Shown piece after piece: positions 1 through 7,542 of a DNA stretch of 8,576 nucleotides (within the stretch, counting starts at the first letter, position 1; every line of letters begins with the position of its first letter). Source of the DNA: Flaviramulus sp. (GTDB lineage: Bacteria > Bacteroidota > Bacteroidia > Flavobacteriales > Flavobacteriaceae); NCBI GenBank assembly GCA_023255235.1, contig JALRJA010000452.1, forward strand, positions 1 to 8,576. The letters run 5' to 3'. The position numbers and the translations under genes are program-made. The notes beneath the pieces are model-generated. The model had not been told where the DNA came from and did no database searches. It worked only from the letters and a program-made list of their open reading frames with translations.

Positions 1-851
1 TTTTAGAAGCTATTAATAATGACACCAAAAACACCGTGTTTTCATACATTCCTAATACTGCCGAAACATCCTTTTTTGGCATGGTAGAAACAGCCGAATC
101 AGAATTAAATAAAACCAAAACCAAAATCCTTTTAAAAGGTAAGCGAAATATTTCGGCAGATAAAGTAACCGACATTTTATCTGAAAGAATACGCATTGAA
201 AAAATAGCCATAAAAGATGTTAAACTAAGAACCTTTATTACCGAAGACAGTAGTAGAGATGATTTGGTTGCTCATGTTTATGATGTTACTTATGGCGTTA
301 TAAAACCAAATGATAACTTAGTTATTATAGATGATAGTATTGTGCGCGGAACTACTTTAAAAAAGAGTATTCTAAAAATGCTAGATAGATTACATCCTAA
401 AAAAATTATTGTCGTATCATCTGCACCACAAATTCGTTACCCAGATTGTTATGGTATTGATATGGCAAACCTAGAAAGTTTAGTTGCTTTTAGAGCCACT
501 TTAGCATTGCTTAAAGAAGCCAATAAATACCATATTATTGAAGACGTTTACAAAAAATGTATTAATCAAACAGACTTAGCCGATCAACATGTTCAAAACT
601 TTGTAAAAGACATTTATGAGCCTTTTACAGATGAACAAATTTCTGATAAAATTTCAGAATTGCTAAGCGATGAAACTATAAAAGCCGAAGTAAAAATTAT
701 TTTTCAACCAGTAGAAAATCTTCACAAAGCTTGCCCTAAACATTTGGGAGATTGGTATTTTACAGGCAATTACCCAACTGTTGGTGGTAACAGAGTTGTA
801 AACAGAGCCTTTATAAACTTTTACGAAGGTAATAATGAGCGAGCTTACTAA
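1..851 (+). CDS. purF: Amidophosphoribosyltransferase (PurF), C-terminal part, cut by window edge
   Basis: PurF makes 5-phosphoribosylamine from PRPP and glutamine, the first committed step of purine synthesis in the cytosol. The frame is open to the left edge (first full codon at 3), so the true start and the N-terminal glutaminase domain lie outside; 282 residues are visible. The type I phosphoribosyltransferase PRPP loop VIIDDSIVRGTTL is at 321-359, followed by SSAPQIRYPDCYGIDM, which matches the conserved PurF segment SAAPEIRFPxVYGIDM. The GTG at 36 is internal, since the residues before it (LEAINNDTKNT) read on smoothly. The protein continues about 130 residues beyond the YGIDM block and ends in FINFYEGNNERAY; from memory this extension is typical of the longer Bacteroidota PurF. 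The identification is firm; only its full length is unknown. The next gene is 159 nt away with its own promoter, so purF probably ends its own transcript. I saw no convincing terminator. Confidence 0.93.
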   Translation, partial: LEAINNDTKNTVFSYIPNTAETSFFGMVETAESELNKTKTKILLKGKRNISADKVTDILSERIRIEKIAIKDVKLRTFITEDSSRDDLVAHVYDVTYGVIKPNDNLVIIDDSIVRGTTLKKSILKMLDRLHPKKIIVVSSAPQIRYPDCYGIDMANLESLVAFRATLALLKEANKYHIIEDVYKKCINQTDLADQHVQNFVKDIYEPFTDEQISDKISELLSDETIKAEVKIIFQPVENLHKACPKHLGDWYFTGNYPTVGGNRVVNRAFINFYEGNNERAY

Positions 852-938
852 ATTCTAACAACTCATACCCTTTTCTTTAGTATTTAAACTACTAGTAAAA
901 CCCTGATTAATAATTAAACACGAATTGATTCTTTAAAT

Positions 939-958
939 TTTTTAGACAAGACTAAAAA
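939..958. promoter_or_regulatory. Candidate metal-regulator operator (inverted repeat)
   Basis: The sequence TTTTTAGACAAGACTAAAAA is an imperfect palindrome in which 8 of 10 base pairs are symmetric (TTTTTAGnCnnGnCTAAAAA). Its half-site TTTAG/CTAAA resembles the TTAGG/CCTAA half-sites of the DtxR/IdeR operator family. It lies 26 nt upstream of the -7 box of the dtxR-feo operon, close to where RNA polymerase contacts the -33 region. I infer that it is the binding site of the regulator encoded immediately downstream (autoregulation). AT-rich DNA gives chance palindromes, so the call is tentative. Confidence 0.42.
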
Positions 959-984
959 TATTTTTATACACAAGTAAATTTTAA

Positions 985-992
985 TATCTTTG
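985..992 (+). promoter_or_regulatory. Bacteroidota-type -7 box for the dtxR-feo operon
   Basis: TATCTTTG is an exact match to the Bacteroidota -7 consensus TAnnTTTG, 18 nt before the ATG at 1011. This implies a very short 5' leader of about 10-12 nt. No TTG is present at the usual -33 distance; that region is just T/A-rich. The promoter could therefore be weak or depend on regulation, which would fit the inverted repeat found just upstream. Confidence 0.6.
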
Positions 993-1010
993 TAACCTAT
1001 TTTTTATAGG

Positions 1011-1664
1011 ATGATTACATTATCGGAAGAAAATTATTTAAAAGCCATTTATCATTTAGGAAAGCAAGGCACGGTTGCAGTTAGCACAAATGCTATTGCA
1101 GAAAAGATACAATCTAAAGCATCTTCAGTAACCGATATGATAAAAAAACTAGCCGATAAAAATTTAGCCAATTATATAAAATATCAAGGTGTAAGCTTAA
1201 CAAAAAAGGGGCGTTTAGCAGCAGCATTAGTTATAAGAAAGCACAGACTTTGGGAAGTGTTTTTAGTAAATAAACTTGATTTTTCTTGGGATGAAGTTCA
1301 TGAAATAGCCGAACAGTTAGAGCATATTAAATCATTAAAACTAGTAAATCAATTAGATGCTTTTTTAGAATACCCAACACATGACCCACATGGCGATCCT
1401 ATTCCAGATAAAGATGGCAACTACTCGCCCATAAAAAGTGTTAATATTTTTGAAGTAGAAATAGGTAAAGTAGGTGTTTTATCTTTTGTTAAAAATGCAA
1501 CCGATGCTTTTTTGAAGTATTTAAATAAAAATAAATTGGCATTAGGCGATACCATTAAAGTTATAGAACAAGAACCTTTTGATAGTTCTTTAACAATAGA
1601 AACCAATAACAGAAAACTAGTTATTTCAAAAGAAGTAGCACAAAATTTATATCTAACCTTGTGA
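1011..1664 (+). CDS. DtxR/MntR-family metal-dependent transcriptional repressor
   Basis: A 217-residue cytosolic repressor that would bind DNA when loaded with Fe(II) or Mn(II). Domain order matches full-length DtxR: winged helix-turn-helix (about 4-70), metal-binding and dimerisation domain (about 71-140, starting RKHRLWE), and a C-terminal SH3/FeoA-like domain (about 145-217). Aligned by eye to DtxR, ligands H78, E82, H97, E104 and H105 are kept. The position of DtxR Cys102 is Glu101, as in MntR (E99), which can favour manganese. The position of DtxR M10/MntR D8 is Asn8, and MntR E11 is Lys11. Sequence alone therefore does not settle the metal, although the feo genes behind it argue for iron. 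ATG 1011 fits the family N-terminus exactly and follows a -7 box. It is the first gene of the operon, separated by 1 nt from the next, and a palindrome at 939-958 suggests self-repression. Confidence 0.88.
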   Translation: MITLSEENYLKAIYHLGKQGTVAVSTNAIAEKIQSKASSVTDMIKKLADKNLANYIKYQGVSLTKKGRLAAALVIRKHRLWEVFLVNKLDFSWDEVHEIAEQLEHIKSLKLVNQLDAFLEYPTHDPHGDPIPDKDGNYSPIKSVNIFEVEIGKVGVLSFVKNATDAFLKYLNKNKLALGDTIKVIEQEPFDSSLTIETNNRKLVISKEVAQNLYLTL

Positions 1665-1665
1665 T

Positions 1666-2688
1666 ATGAGCAACTACAATCCAATATGGGCTTTAGCAAT
1701 CTTTTTCTTTGCAGTTATAGTGCTATTTATTTTTTTTCAACCTGTAAAAGGATGGTTTTGGATATTAAAAAAGTATTTTAAAAACAACGAAAAAACAATA
1801 ATTGAAGATATTTTAAAGCAATTATATCACTTTGAAAATTCTGGCAATAAAGTAAATATGAAAACGCTAGTTCAAGTCTTAGAATATAAAAATTCAAGCA
1901 TTGTTGAAGCTGTAAAAAAAATGACTATCAATCATTTAATTTATTTTGAATCAGATATTTTAAAACTATCAGAAAAAGGAAGAGACTATGCTTTACGAAT
2001 TGTTAGAGTTCATAGATTGTGGGAACGTTATTTGGCAGATAAAACAGGCTTTAGCAAAACAGAATGGCATAATAGAGCAGAAATGATGGAGCATAAGCTA
2101 AACGATGACCAAACCAATATGTTGGCAACACGACTTGGAAACCCAAAATATGACCCACATGGCGATCCTATTCCAACTAAAACAGGAAAAATAGCTCAAA
2201 TAAAAGGTACCGAATTACCTCTTTTACCAGTAAATACAGTTGGAATAATAACACACATTGAAGATGAACCTCAAGTTATTTATAAACAGATTTTAGCCGA
2301 AAACATTCATATAGGGTCGCTTATTAAAGTTATAGAAAATAACACTACAAGAATTGTGTTTCACTCTGAAGGTGAAGCGTTTAAACTAGCACCTATTGTG
2401 GCAGCAAATTTAACAGTAGCTCCTATTGAAAAGGAAGTTATTGTAGAAGATAATATAGCTAGATTATCTAGTCTTAAAGAAGATGAAACAGCAAAAATTA
2501 TAGGAATTTCAAAAGAAAGTAGAGGCGAAAGCAGAAGGCGGTTGCTAGACTTAGGCTTTGTAAAAGGAGCTCAAGTTAGTATAGACCTTTTAAATCCTTT
2601 AGGAGAACCACACGCCTATTTAATTAAAGGCACTTCTATTGCATTGCGTAAAAATCAAGCATCTAAAATTCTTATTAAAAAAAAGTAA
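1666..2688 (+). CDS. Membrane-anchored DtxR-like metal sensor fused to FeoA
   Basis: A 340-residue protein with an unusual domain order. Residues 7-24 form one hydrophobic transmembrane helix, followed by a basic stretch ([12 protein letters not shown]) that predicts N-out, C-in topology. Next come a DtxR-type winged helix (about 42-105), a dimerisation and metal-binding domain (about 106-175), an SH3/FeoA-like domain (about 185-258) and a second, canonical FeoA domain (265-340, with [15 protein letters not shown] and a final IALRK). Metal ligands aligned to DtxR are present: H116, E120, H135, E139 (the Cys102 position), E142 and H143. Asp48 sits at the MntR D8 position. The motif DPHGDPIP (163-170) is shared with the preceding regulator, so the two are probably paralogues. 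FeoA is the small cytosolic partner of FeoB; no separate feoA exists here, so this protein likely supplies it. It may sense iron at the membrane and gate FeoB, regulate DNA from the membrane, or both; this is inference. Confidence 0.85.
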   Translation: MSNYNPIWALAIFFFAVIVLFIFFQPVKGWFWILKKYFKNNEKTIIEDILKQLYHFENSGNKVNMKTLVQVLEYKNSSIVEAVKKMTINHLIYFESDILKLSEKGRDYALRIVRVHRLWERYLADKTGFSKTEWHNRAEMMEHKLNDDQTNMLATRLGNPKYDPHGDPIPTKTGKIAQIKGTELPLLPVNTVGIITHIEDEPQVIYKQILAENIHIGSLIKVIENNTTRIVFHSEGEAFKLAPIVAANLTVAPIEKEVIVEDNIARLSSLKEDETAKIIGISKESRGESRRRLLDLGFVKGAQVSIDLLNPLGEPHAYLIKGTSIALRKNQASKILIKKK

Positions 2689-2692
2689 TGCT

Positions 2693-3457
2693 ATGGAAAC
2701 CAAACTAAACAGCACTTGCGAAACTTGTACTCATTTCAATGCCAACGGATTAAAAAAACTTGGAATACATACCCATAATTTTGATTTTGTGGTAGCCTTA
2801 GCAGGTAATCCAAATACGGGAAAAAGCACTGTTTTTAATGCGTTAACAGGTTTAAAACAACATACTGGTAATTGGCCGGGCAAAACCGTAATAAGAGCCG
2901 AAGGCGGTTTTGAATATAAAACAAGAAAATACAAACTGGTAGATTTACCAGGAACCTATTCTTTGCTCTCAACTTCTGAAGATGAAGAAGCTGCTAGAAA
3001 TTTTCTTCTCTTTGGAAAACCAAACGTTACGGTTATTGTGGTTGATGCCAATAGGTTAGAACGAAACTTAAATTTGGTACTTCAAATTTTAGAAATTACA
3101 GATAAAGCCGTTTTGTGTTTAAACTTAATGGACGAAGCAAAACGCAATCATGTATCTATTGATGTACGCACACTATCACGCAATTTAGGCATACCTGTAG
3201 TGCCAACTAGTGCAAGATTTAACCAAGGTATTCCAGAACTTATTCATACCATAAGTGAAATTGCCAACGGAACGCTAGTTTGTAAGCCATATAGAATACA
3301 AAACATACCCCAAAATATTGAAAAAGCTATTAAAGTACTGGTAACCGAAATTAAAAAAGAGTTTCCTCATATTCCTAATAGTAGATGGATTGCCTTTAGA
3401 TTATTAGAAGGCGACACACATATTATTAATGCTTTGAGATCTGGTGAACTCGTATAA
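2693..3457 (+). CDS. feoB: FeoB ferrous-iron transporter, N-terminal GTPase half (frame broken)
   Basis: This 254-residue frame encodes the cytosolic G domain of FeoB, which couples GTP hydrolysis to Fe(II) uptake across the inner membrane. The ATG at 2693, 4 nt after the preceding stop, is chosen because the open frame further upstream lies inside the previous gene and has no ATG. G motifs are complete: G1 GNPNTGKST (38-46), G2 Thr65 in GNWPGKT, G3 DLPG (84-87), G4 NLMD (144-147) and G5 TSA (172-174). A helical segment with [11 protein letters not shown] follows, as in FeoB. An N-terminal extension of about 30 residues carries a CxxC (Cys9, Cys12). The frame stops at 3455-3457, just after the residues ALRSGELV, where homologous FeoB proteins continue into the membrane domain. 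That continuation is present here one frame away. This is either a frameshifted gene or a true two-piece FeoB. Confidence 0.85.
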   Translation: METKLNSTCETCTHFNANGLKKLGIHTHNFDFVVALAGNPNTGKSTVFNALTGLKQHTGNWPGKTVIRAEGGFEYKTRKYKLVDLPGTYSLLSTSEDEEAARNFLLFGKPNVTVIVVDANRLERNLNLVLQILEITDKAVLCLNLMDEAKRNHVSIDVRTLSRNLGIPVVPTSARFNQGIPELIHTISEIANGTLVCKPYRIQNIPQNIEKAIKVLVTEIKKEFPHIPNSRWIAFRLLEGDTHIINALRSGELV

Positions 3458-3467
3458 TATTTTAAAA

Positions 3468-4886
3468 ATGAATCAAAAAAATATTGACCATATTATAGAA
3501 TTATCTAATGAATTACGCTGGCAAATAGGCGATGATTTTCATGATACCTTAACAGAAAGCATGTATGCTAATGCTTCTAATATTGTTAAAAATACGGTAC
3601 AAAATGATAATTCAAAAAAACGCTTTCAATTAGATTCTAAAATAGACCAAATAGTAACTAGTAAATCGTTTGGGTTTCCTATTATGTTTTTAATTTTAGG
3701 ACTAGTTTTATGGCTCACCATTATTGGTGCAAATTACCCATCATCATTATTAGCAAACCTATTATTAGACACCATTTACCCTAGTTTAAAAAGCCTAGCA
3801 CTAAATATTGGTATGCCATGGTGGTTAACAGGGTTTTTAATAGATGGTGTTTATTTGGCGGTTGCTTGGGTTATTGCAGTTATGTTGCCGCCTATGGCTA
3901 TATTTTTTCCGCTATTTACATTGCTTGAAGATTTTGGATATTTACCACGTGTTGCCTTTAATTTAGATGCCTTATTCAAAAAATCTGGTGCACATGGTAA
4001 ACAAGCTTTAACTATGAGTATGGGTTTTGGATGCAATGCAGCTGGTGTTATTGCAACCCGAATTATTGACAGCCCAAGAGAACGTTTAATTGCTATTTTA
4101 ACTAATAATTTTTCATTATGCAATGGGCGTTGGCCAACACAAATTTTAATAGCAACCATTTTTATTGGTGCATTAGTGCCAAAATCGGTTTCTAGTTTGG
4201 TAGCTCTATTTGCTGTTATTGGTATTGCTGTTTTAGGCATGGTGTTTATGTTTGGCGTTTCATGGGCTTTGTCAAAAACGGTTTTAAAAGGTGAAGTATC
4301 AACTTTTAATTTAGAGTTACCACCTTATAGACCACCTCGTTTTTGGAAAACGCTTTACACTTCTTTAATAGATAGAACACTCATTGTTTTATGGCGTGCT
4401 ATTGTATTTGCAGCTCCTGCAGGTGCTGTTATTTGGCTTATTTCAAATATTAATATTGGCAATGAAAGCTTAGCTATTTGGATAATACAGTCATTTGATG
4501 GCTTTGGATTTCTTTTAGGATTAAATGGCGTTATTTTGTTAGCATACATAGTAGCCATACCTGCTAATGAAATTGTAATCCCTACTATTTTAATGCTTAC
4601 GGTTATGGTAACAGGAATAGCAGGAGGCGAAGGCACTGGTGTTTTGTTTGAATTAGATTCTATAACCGATACGGCCCATATTTTAAAAGCAGGCGGGTGG
4701 ACGCTTTTAACAGCTATTAACCTGATGCTTTTTAGTTTGCTTCACAACCCTTGCAGTACAACTATTTATACAATTTACAAGGAAACAAAAAGTGTAAAAT
4801 GGACCGCATTTGCCTCTATTATGCCCATTATTATTGGGTTTATAGTAACCTTTTTAGTAGCTCAATTTTGGAGGCTTTTAGCATAG
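3468..4886 (+). CDS. feoB: FeoB ferrous-iron transporter, C-terminal membrane permease half
   Basis: This frame carries the rest of FeoB: a soluble linker ([11 protein letters not shown]), then the polytopic membrane domain through which Fe(II) passes. From ATG 3468 it is 472 residues; a GTG at 3444 in the same frame would add 8 and overlap the upstream frame by 14 nt. The first membrane helix begins near [10 protein letters not shown]. The two Gate regions and the FeoB-C segment are recognisable. The conserved membrane cysteine motif GFGCN is present (Cys189 from ATG 3468), and a second conserved cysteine lies in [14 protein letters not shown] (Cys429). The C-terminus ends in a last helix and looks complete. 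Removing one base between 3438 and 3454 would join both halves into a protein of about 730 residues, a normal FeoB length. If the break is real, translation could restart at the ATG 10 nt past the upstream stop. No Shine-Dalgarno is visible there. Confidence 0.87.
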   Translation: MNQKNIDHIIELSNELRWQIGDDFHDTLTESMYANASNIVKNTVQNDNSKKRFQLDSKIDQIVTSKSFGFPIMFLILGLVLWLTIIGANYPSSLLANLLLDTIYPSLKSLALNIGMPWWLTGFLIDGVYLAVAWVIAVMLPPMAIFFPLFTLLEDFGYLPRVAFNLDALFKKSGAHGKQALTMSMGFGCNAAGVIATRIIDSPRERLIAILTNNFSLCNGRWPTQILIATIFIGALVPKSVSSLVALFAVIGIAVLGMVFMFGVSWALSKTVLKGEVSTFNLELPPYRPPRFWKTLYTSLIDRTLIVLWRAIVFAAPAGAVIWLISNINIGNESLAIWIIQSFDGFGFLLGLNGVILLAYIVAIPANEIVIPTILMLTVMVTGIAGGEGTGVLFELDSITDTAHILKAGGWTLLTAINLMLFSLLHNPCSTTIYTIYKETKSVKWTAFASIMPIIIGFIVTFLVAQFWRLLA

Positions 4887-4909
4887 TTATGCACAGTAAA
4901 AACACTTTT

Positions 4910-7312
4910 TTAAGCCCTAATATGAAGCTCTGAAAACTCTTTGGTAAGAGTTAAGGTATTGTTGCCATTGAGCTTTAACTTTTTAAAAGGAATTTCTACA
5001 TTGTCAACTTCAATTTTTGAAATTTTAAAAGGCAATCCGTGTAAATTTAATTTAAAGGTTTTGTAAGTGGTTATATATTTACCTGTTTTATGCTGCTGAA
5101 TAATTAATTCATCTTTTTTTCCTGATAAATTAAAGTCTCTTAAACTATATCGTCCTTTAATATAATCATACCCATCTGTAGCATCTTCATATACTTGTGA
5201 GGTTTCTTTTCCAAATTTATAATAGACATCAAGAGTTAATTCTTCAACTGTTTTTTCACCTACATATTGTTGAATAGGGTATTTAGGAATAATAGCACCT
5301 TCTTTAATAAAAATTGGCATACTATCTAAATCGGCATCTACCCATAATTCTTGACCGCCATCTACTAGTTCATCGGTCCAGAAATTATACCATTTTCCAA
5401 TAGGGAAATACAGGCGTCTTCCTTGTTGGTTAGGACCTGTTACAGGGCATACCAACATTTTTTCCCCAAAAATAAATTCATCATTTCTATAATGTGTTTG
5501 TGGGTCTTCTTGATCATATAATACCAAAGATTTTAAAATAGGTATGCCTTCTTCGGCATATCTCCAAAAAGCGGTATATAAATAGGGTAGTAATTGGTAT
5601 CTAAGTTCAATAAATTTTCTTACTACATTTGTTATGGTATCACCAAAAGCCCAAGGTTCTTGATCGCCATGATCTCCTGAAGAATGTGTTCTGCAAAATG
5701 GGTGGAAAATACCCAATTGAATCCAACGGGCGTATAATTCGCCATTTGGTTGTTCGGCAAAGCCACCTATGTCAGAGCCAATAAATGAGAAACCTGACAT
5801 ACACATGCGTTGTGCTTGTAAATTGGCTATATTTAAATGATCCCAAGTAGCAACATTATCTCCTGTCCAACTAGATGTGTAGCGTTGTGTTCCGGAGTAG
5901 GCAGCTCTAGTAATTACAAAAGGTCTTTTAGGGTATGAGAATTTTTTTAAACCTTGATAGGTAGCCCGAGCCATTTGCATACCATAAATATTGTGTGCTT
6001 TTCTATGACTACAAGGGTTGCCTTCATAATCATGTCTCACATCATCTGGGAAAGATTTACCTGGAACATCCATAACGGCTGGTTCGTTCATATCATTCCA
6101 AACACCTTTAACGCCAATTTCTTCAATAAGTTCCTTAAACAAATCGGCCCACCATTTTCTAACTTCGGGGTTTGTAAAGTCTGGAAAATAACATTCGCCA
6201 GGCCATACTTTTCCTTTCATGTAAGGACCATCGGCTCGTTTACAAAAATAATCTTTTTCTAACCCTTCTTTAAACACAGCATAATCCATATCTATTTTAA
6301 TACCAGGGTCTATAATAACAATGGTTTTAAACCCTTGGTTGGCTAGTTCATTAACCATTCTCTTAGGGTCTGGAAAATAGTCTTTATTCCAAGTGAAGCA
6401 TCTAAAGCCTTCCATATAATCAATATCTAAATAAATGGCATCACAAGGTATTTTTAGCTCTCTAAACTTGGTTGTTATTTCTTTTACGTTTGATTCTGGA
6501 TAATAACTCCACTTACATTGGTGATAACCTAATGCCCAAAGTGGTGGTAATTGGTGAGGTTTGCCTGTTAAATCGGTATAATTTACAACAACATCAGACA
6601 TTTCAGGACCGTAAATGAAATAGTAATTCATTTCGCCACCATGTGCCCAAAAACTGGTTATATTTCTTCGTTCATGACAAAAATCAAAATAAGAACGAAA
6701 GGTGTTATCAAAAAAGATTCCGTATGCTTTTTTAGTATGTAATGCTGTGTAAAACGGAATGGTTTTGTATATAGGGTCTGTATCTCTTCCGTAGGCATAA
6801 GAATCTGTTACCCAATTTTGAAAGCGTTTGCCTTTTAAATTAGTATCAACAGGTTTATCACCTAAGCCATAGTAGCTTTCTCCTTGTTGTGATGCTTTAG
6901 ACATTTTAACCACATTGCCACCATGTTCATAGCTTTCTTCCCAATGAAAACCAAGTTCATCTTCGCAAATTAAACTGTTATCTTTTACATCAAAAATGGC
7001 AGTACGCAAATCAGATTTATAAATATTGCAAATAAGTTTTGCTGTTGTTATAATATATTTGGTATCATCTTCGGTAACTTCAAGGTGGTTGTAGCCTCTA
7101 CTAGCATATTTTGTGATAGCATAAGAAAAATCGTTTTCAAAAATACCTGTTGTGGTATATCTAAAACGAAGTATGCTGTCTCTACGAACAGTAACTTGTA
7201 AAACCACGCCATTATCTGTTGTAAATGAGAGTATATTTAAGTTTTTTTGGTATGCTATTATTTTAGAAGGAAAGAGGTTTCCTTTGTGTTCTAATTCGGT
7301 ATTTAAAATCAT
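4910..7312 (-). CDS. Glycoside hydrolase family 31 alpha-glucosidase, cytosolic
   Basis: An 800-residue GH31 enzyme that would release glucose from the non-reducing ends of alpha-glucosides by a retaining mechanism. An N-terminal beta-sandwich (about 1-255, with YYGLGDKPVDTNLKGKR near its middle) precedes the catalytic barrel. There the substrate-pocket segment YLDIDYM (D296, D298), the nucleophile in WNDMNEP (Asp407) and the acid/base in TGDN (Asp485) are all intact. FCRTHSSGDHGDQEPW follows, then C-terminal beta domains including a DUF5110-like region (about 690-800). No signal peptide or lipoprotein box is seen (MILNTELEHKG), so it acts in the cytosol. It lies downstream of glgB on the same strand but 230 bp apart and with its own promoter, which suggests a role in turning over glycogen or imported maltodextrins. 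GH31 also contains alpha-xylosidases and other specificities, so the exact substrate is inferred. It converges with feoB across 23 bp. Confidence 0.92.
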   Translation of the reverse strand: MILNTELEHKGNLFPSKIIAYQKNLNILSFTTDNGVVLQVTVRRDSILRFRYTTTGIFENDFSYAITKYASRGYNHLEVTEDDTKYIITTAKLICNIYKSDLRTAIFDVKDNSLICEDELGFHWEESYEHGGNVVKMSKASQQGESYYGLGDKPVDTNLKGKRFQNWVTDSYAYGRDTDPIYKTIPFYTALHTKKAYGIFFDNTFRSYFDFCHERRNITSFWAHGGEMNYYFIYGPEMSDVVVNYTDLTGKPHQLPPLWALGYHQCKWSYYPESNVKEITTKFRELKIPCDAIYLDIDYMEGFRCFTWNKDYFPDPKRMVNELANQGFKTIVIIDPGIKIDMDYAVFKEGLEKDYFCKRADGPYMKGKVWPGECYFPDFTNPEVRKWWADLFKELIEEIGVKGVWNDMNEPAVMDVPGKSFPDDVRHDYEGNPCSHRKAHNIYGMQMARATYQGLKKFSYPKRPFVITRAAYSGTQRYTSSWTGDNVATWDHLNIANLQAQRMCMSGFSFIGSDIGGFAEQPNGELYARWIQLGIFHPFCRTHSSGDHGDQEPWAFGDTITNVVRKFIELRYQLLPYLYTAFWRYAEEGIPILKSLVLYDQEDPQTHYRNDEFIFGEKMLVCPVTGPNQQGRRLYFPIGKWYNFWTDELVDGGQELWVDADLDSMPIFIKEGAIIPKYPIQQYVGEKTVEELTLDVYYKFGKETSQVYEDATDGYDYIKGRYSLRDFNLSGKKDELIIQQHKTGKYITTYKTFKLNLHGLPFKISKIEVDNVEIPFKKLKLNGNNTLTLTKEFSELHIRA

Positions 7313-7325
7313 ATTCTAGGCATCA

Positions 7326-7343
7326 ATTTTCATTAACGAAAAT
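7326..7343. promoter_or_regulatory. Near-perfect 18-bp palindrome in the GH31 5' leader
   Basis: ATTTTCATTAACGAAAAT is symmetric at 8 of 9 base pairs around a central TTAA. It ends 13 nt upstream of the GH31 start codon and lies downstream of the predicted -7 box at 7386-7393, a location where a bound repressor would block transcription. The symmetry looks more like a protein-binding site than an RNA hairpin, because the stem would be only 6 AT-rich pairs. The binding protein is unknown; sugar-responsive LacI-type repressors would be a guess, and their usual central CG is missing. Confidence 0.35.
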
Positions 7344-7385
7344 ACTAAAATTAATACTCCTTTAAGGGTTCTTTTCTATAAAAAA

Positions 7386-7412
7386 CAAAGCTAATATTTA
7401 TATAAAACACAA
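7386..7412 (-). promoter_or_regulatory. Bacteroidota-type promoter for the GH31 gene
   Basis: Read on the minus strand, TAGCTTTG (7393-7386) is an exact match to the -7 consensus TAnnTTTG. A TTG (7412-7410) lies 16 nt upstream of it, slightly shorter than the usual spacing of about 17-23 nt to the -33 element. Transcription would start near 7380, giving a leader of about 68 nt that contains the 18-bp palindrome. It lets GH31 be expressed separately from glgB. Confidence 0.55.
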
Positions 7413-7455
7413 TTAATTAGTAAATAAATTATAAAAAATTCAATAAACTAAAAAT

Positions 7456-7519
7456 GGTGTGTTTTTGAAGAGTTTAAATTGCTTTTTATTTGAAAAAAAT
7501 ACAAGGTGTATTTTTAAAG
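7456..7519. repeat. Pair of imperfect 15-bp direct repeats
   Basis: GGTGTGTTTTTGAAG (7456-7470) and GGTGTATTTTTAAAG (7505-7519) match at 13 of 15 positions, with starts 49 bp apart, in the glgB-GH31 intergenic region. The second copy shares the arm of the hairpin at 7495-7515. They could be paired binding sites upstream of the GH31 promoter, but the T-rich core makes chance similarity quite possible. Confidence 0.22.
7495..7515 (-). terminator. Hairpin downstream of glgB, likely terminator
   Basis: A perfect 9-bp inverted repeat, AAAAATACA (7495-7503) and TGTATTTTT (7507-7515), with a 3-nt loop, begins 27 nt past the glgB stop. In the minus-strand direction the descending arm runs straight into two more T residues, giving seven T in a row, as in an intrinsic terminator. 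The stem is AT-rich with only two C-G pairs, so termination may be weak or need the run of A/U on both sides. It could also work in reverse, but no plus-strand gene reads into it. Confidence 0.5.
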
Positions 7520-7542
7520 TATTGGCTTCATTTGGTATTGTA

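Noticed and set aside
922..940. Possible purF terminator, GAAT/ATTC followed by T-rich DNA
   Set aside because: The stem is only 4 bp and AT-rich; such structures are expected by chance here.
1421..1699. Minus-strand frame of 92 codons across the end of the first regulator
   Set aside because: It overlaps two firmly identified genes and resembles no known protein.
3444..3460. Programmed +1 ribosomal frameshift in feoB
   Set aside because: The codons before the stop (CTC GTA TAA) do not allow good re-pairing after a one-base slip, unlike the prfB site. Indel or stop-restart is more plausible.
3851..4636. Open frames on the minus strand across feoB (3851-4240 and 4355-4636)
   Set aside because: They are antisense to strongly conserved FeoB membrane sequence, show no recognisable domain and have low-complexity composition typical of shadow frames.
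4881..4909. Possible bidirectional terminator between feoB and GH31 (GCATA/TATGC, then a T run)
   Set aside because: The repeat GCATAGTTATGC overlaps the feoB stop codon and leaves only a 2-nt loop, or a 4-bp stem with a 4-nt loop. It is too weak to call.
4751..4933. Plus-strand 60-codon frame at the end of feoB
   Set aside because: It is an alternative frame of the conserved FeoB C-terminus; most of it lies within coding sequence.
5954..6262. Plus-strand frame of 102 codons inside the GH31 gene
   Set aside because: It lies antisense to the GH31 catalytic core, including the WNDMNEP site, and has no recognisable motif or promoter.
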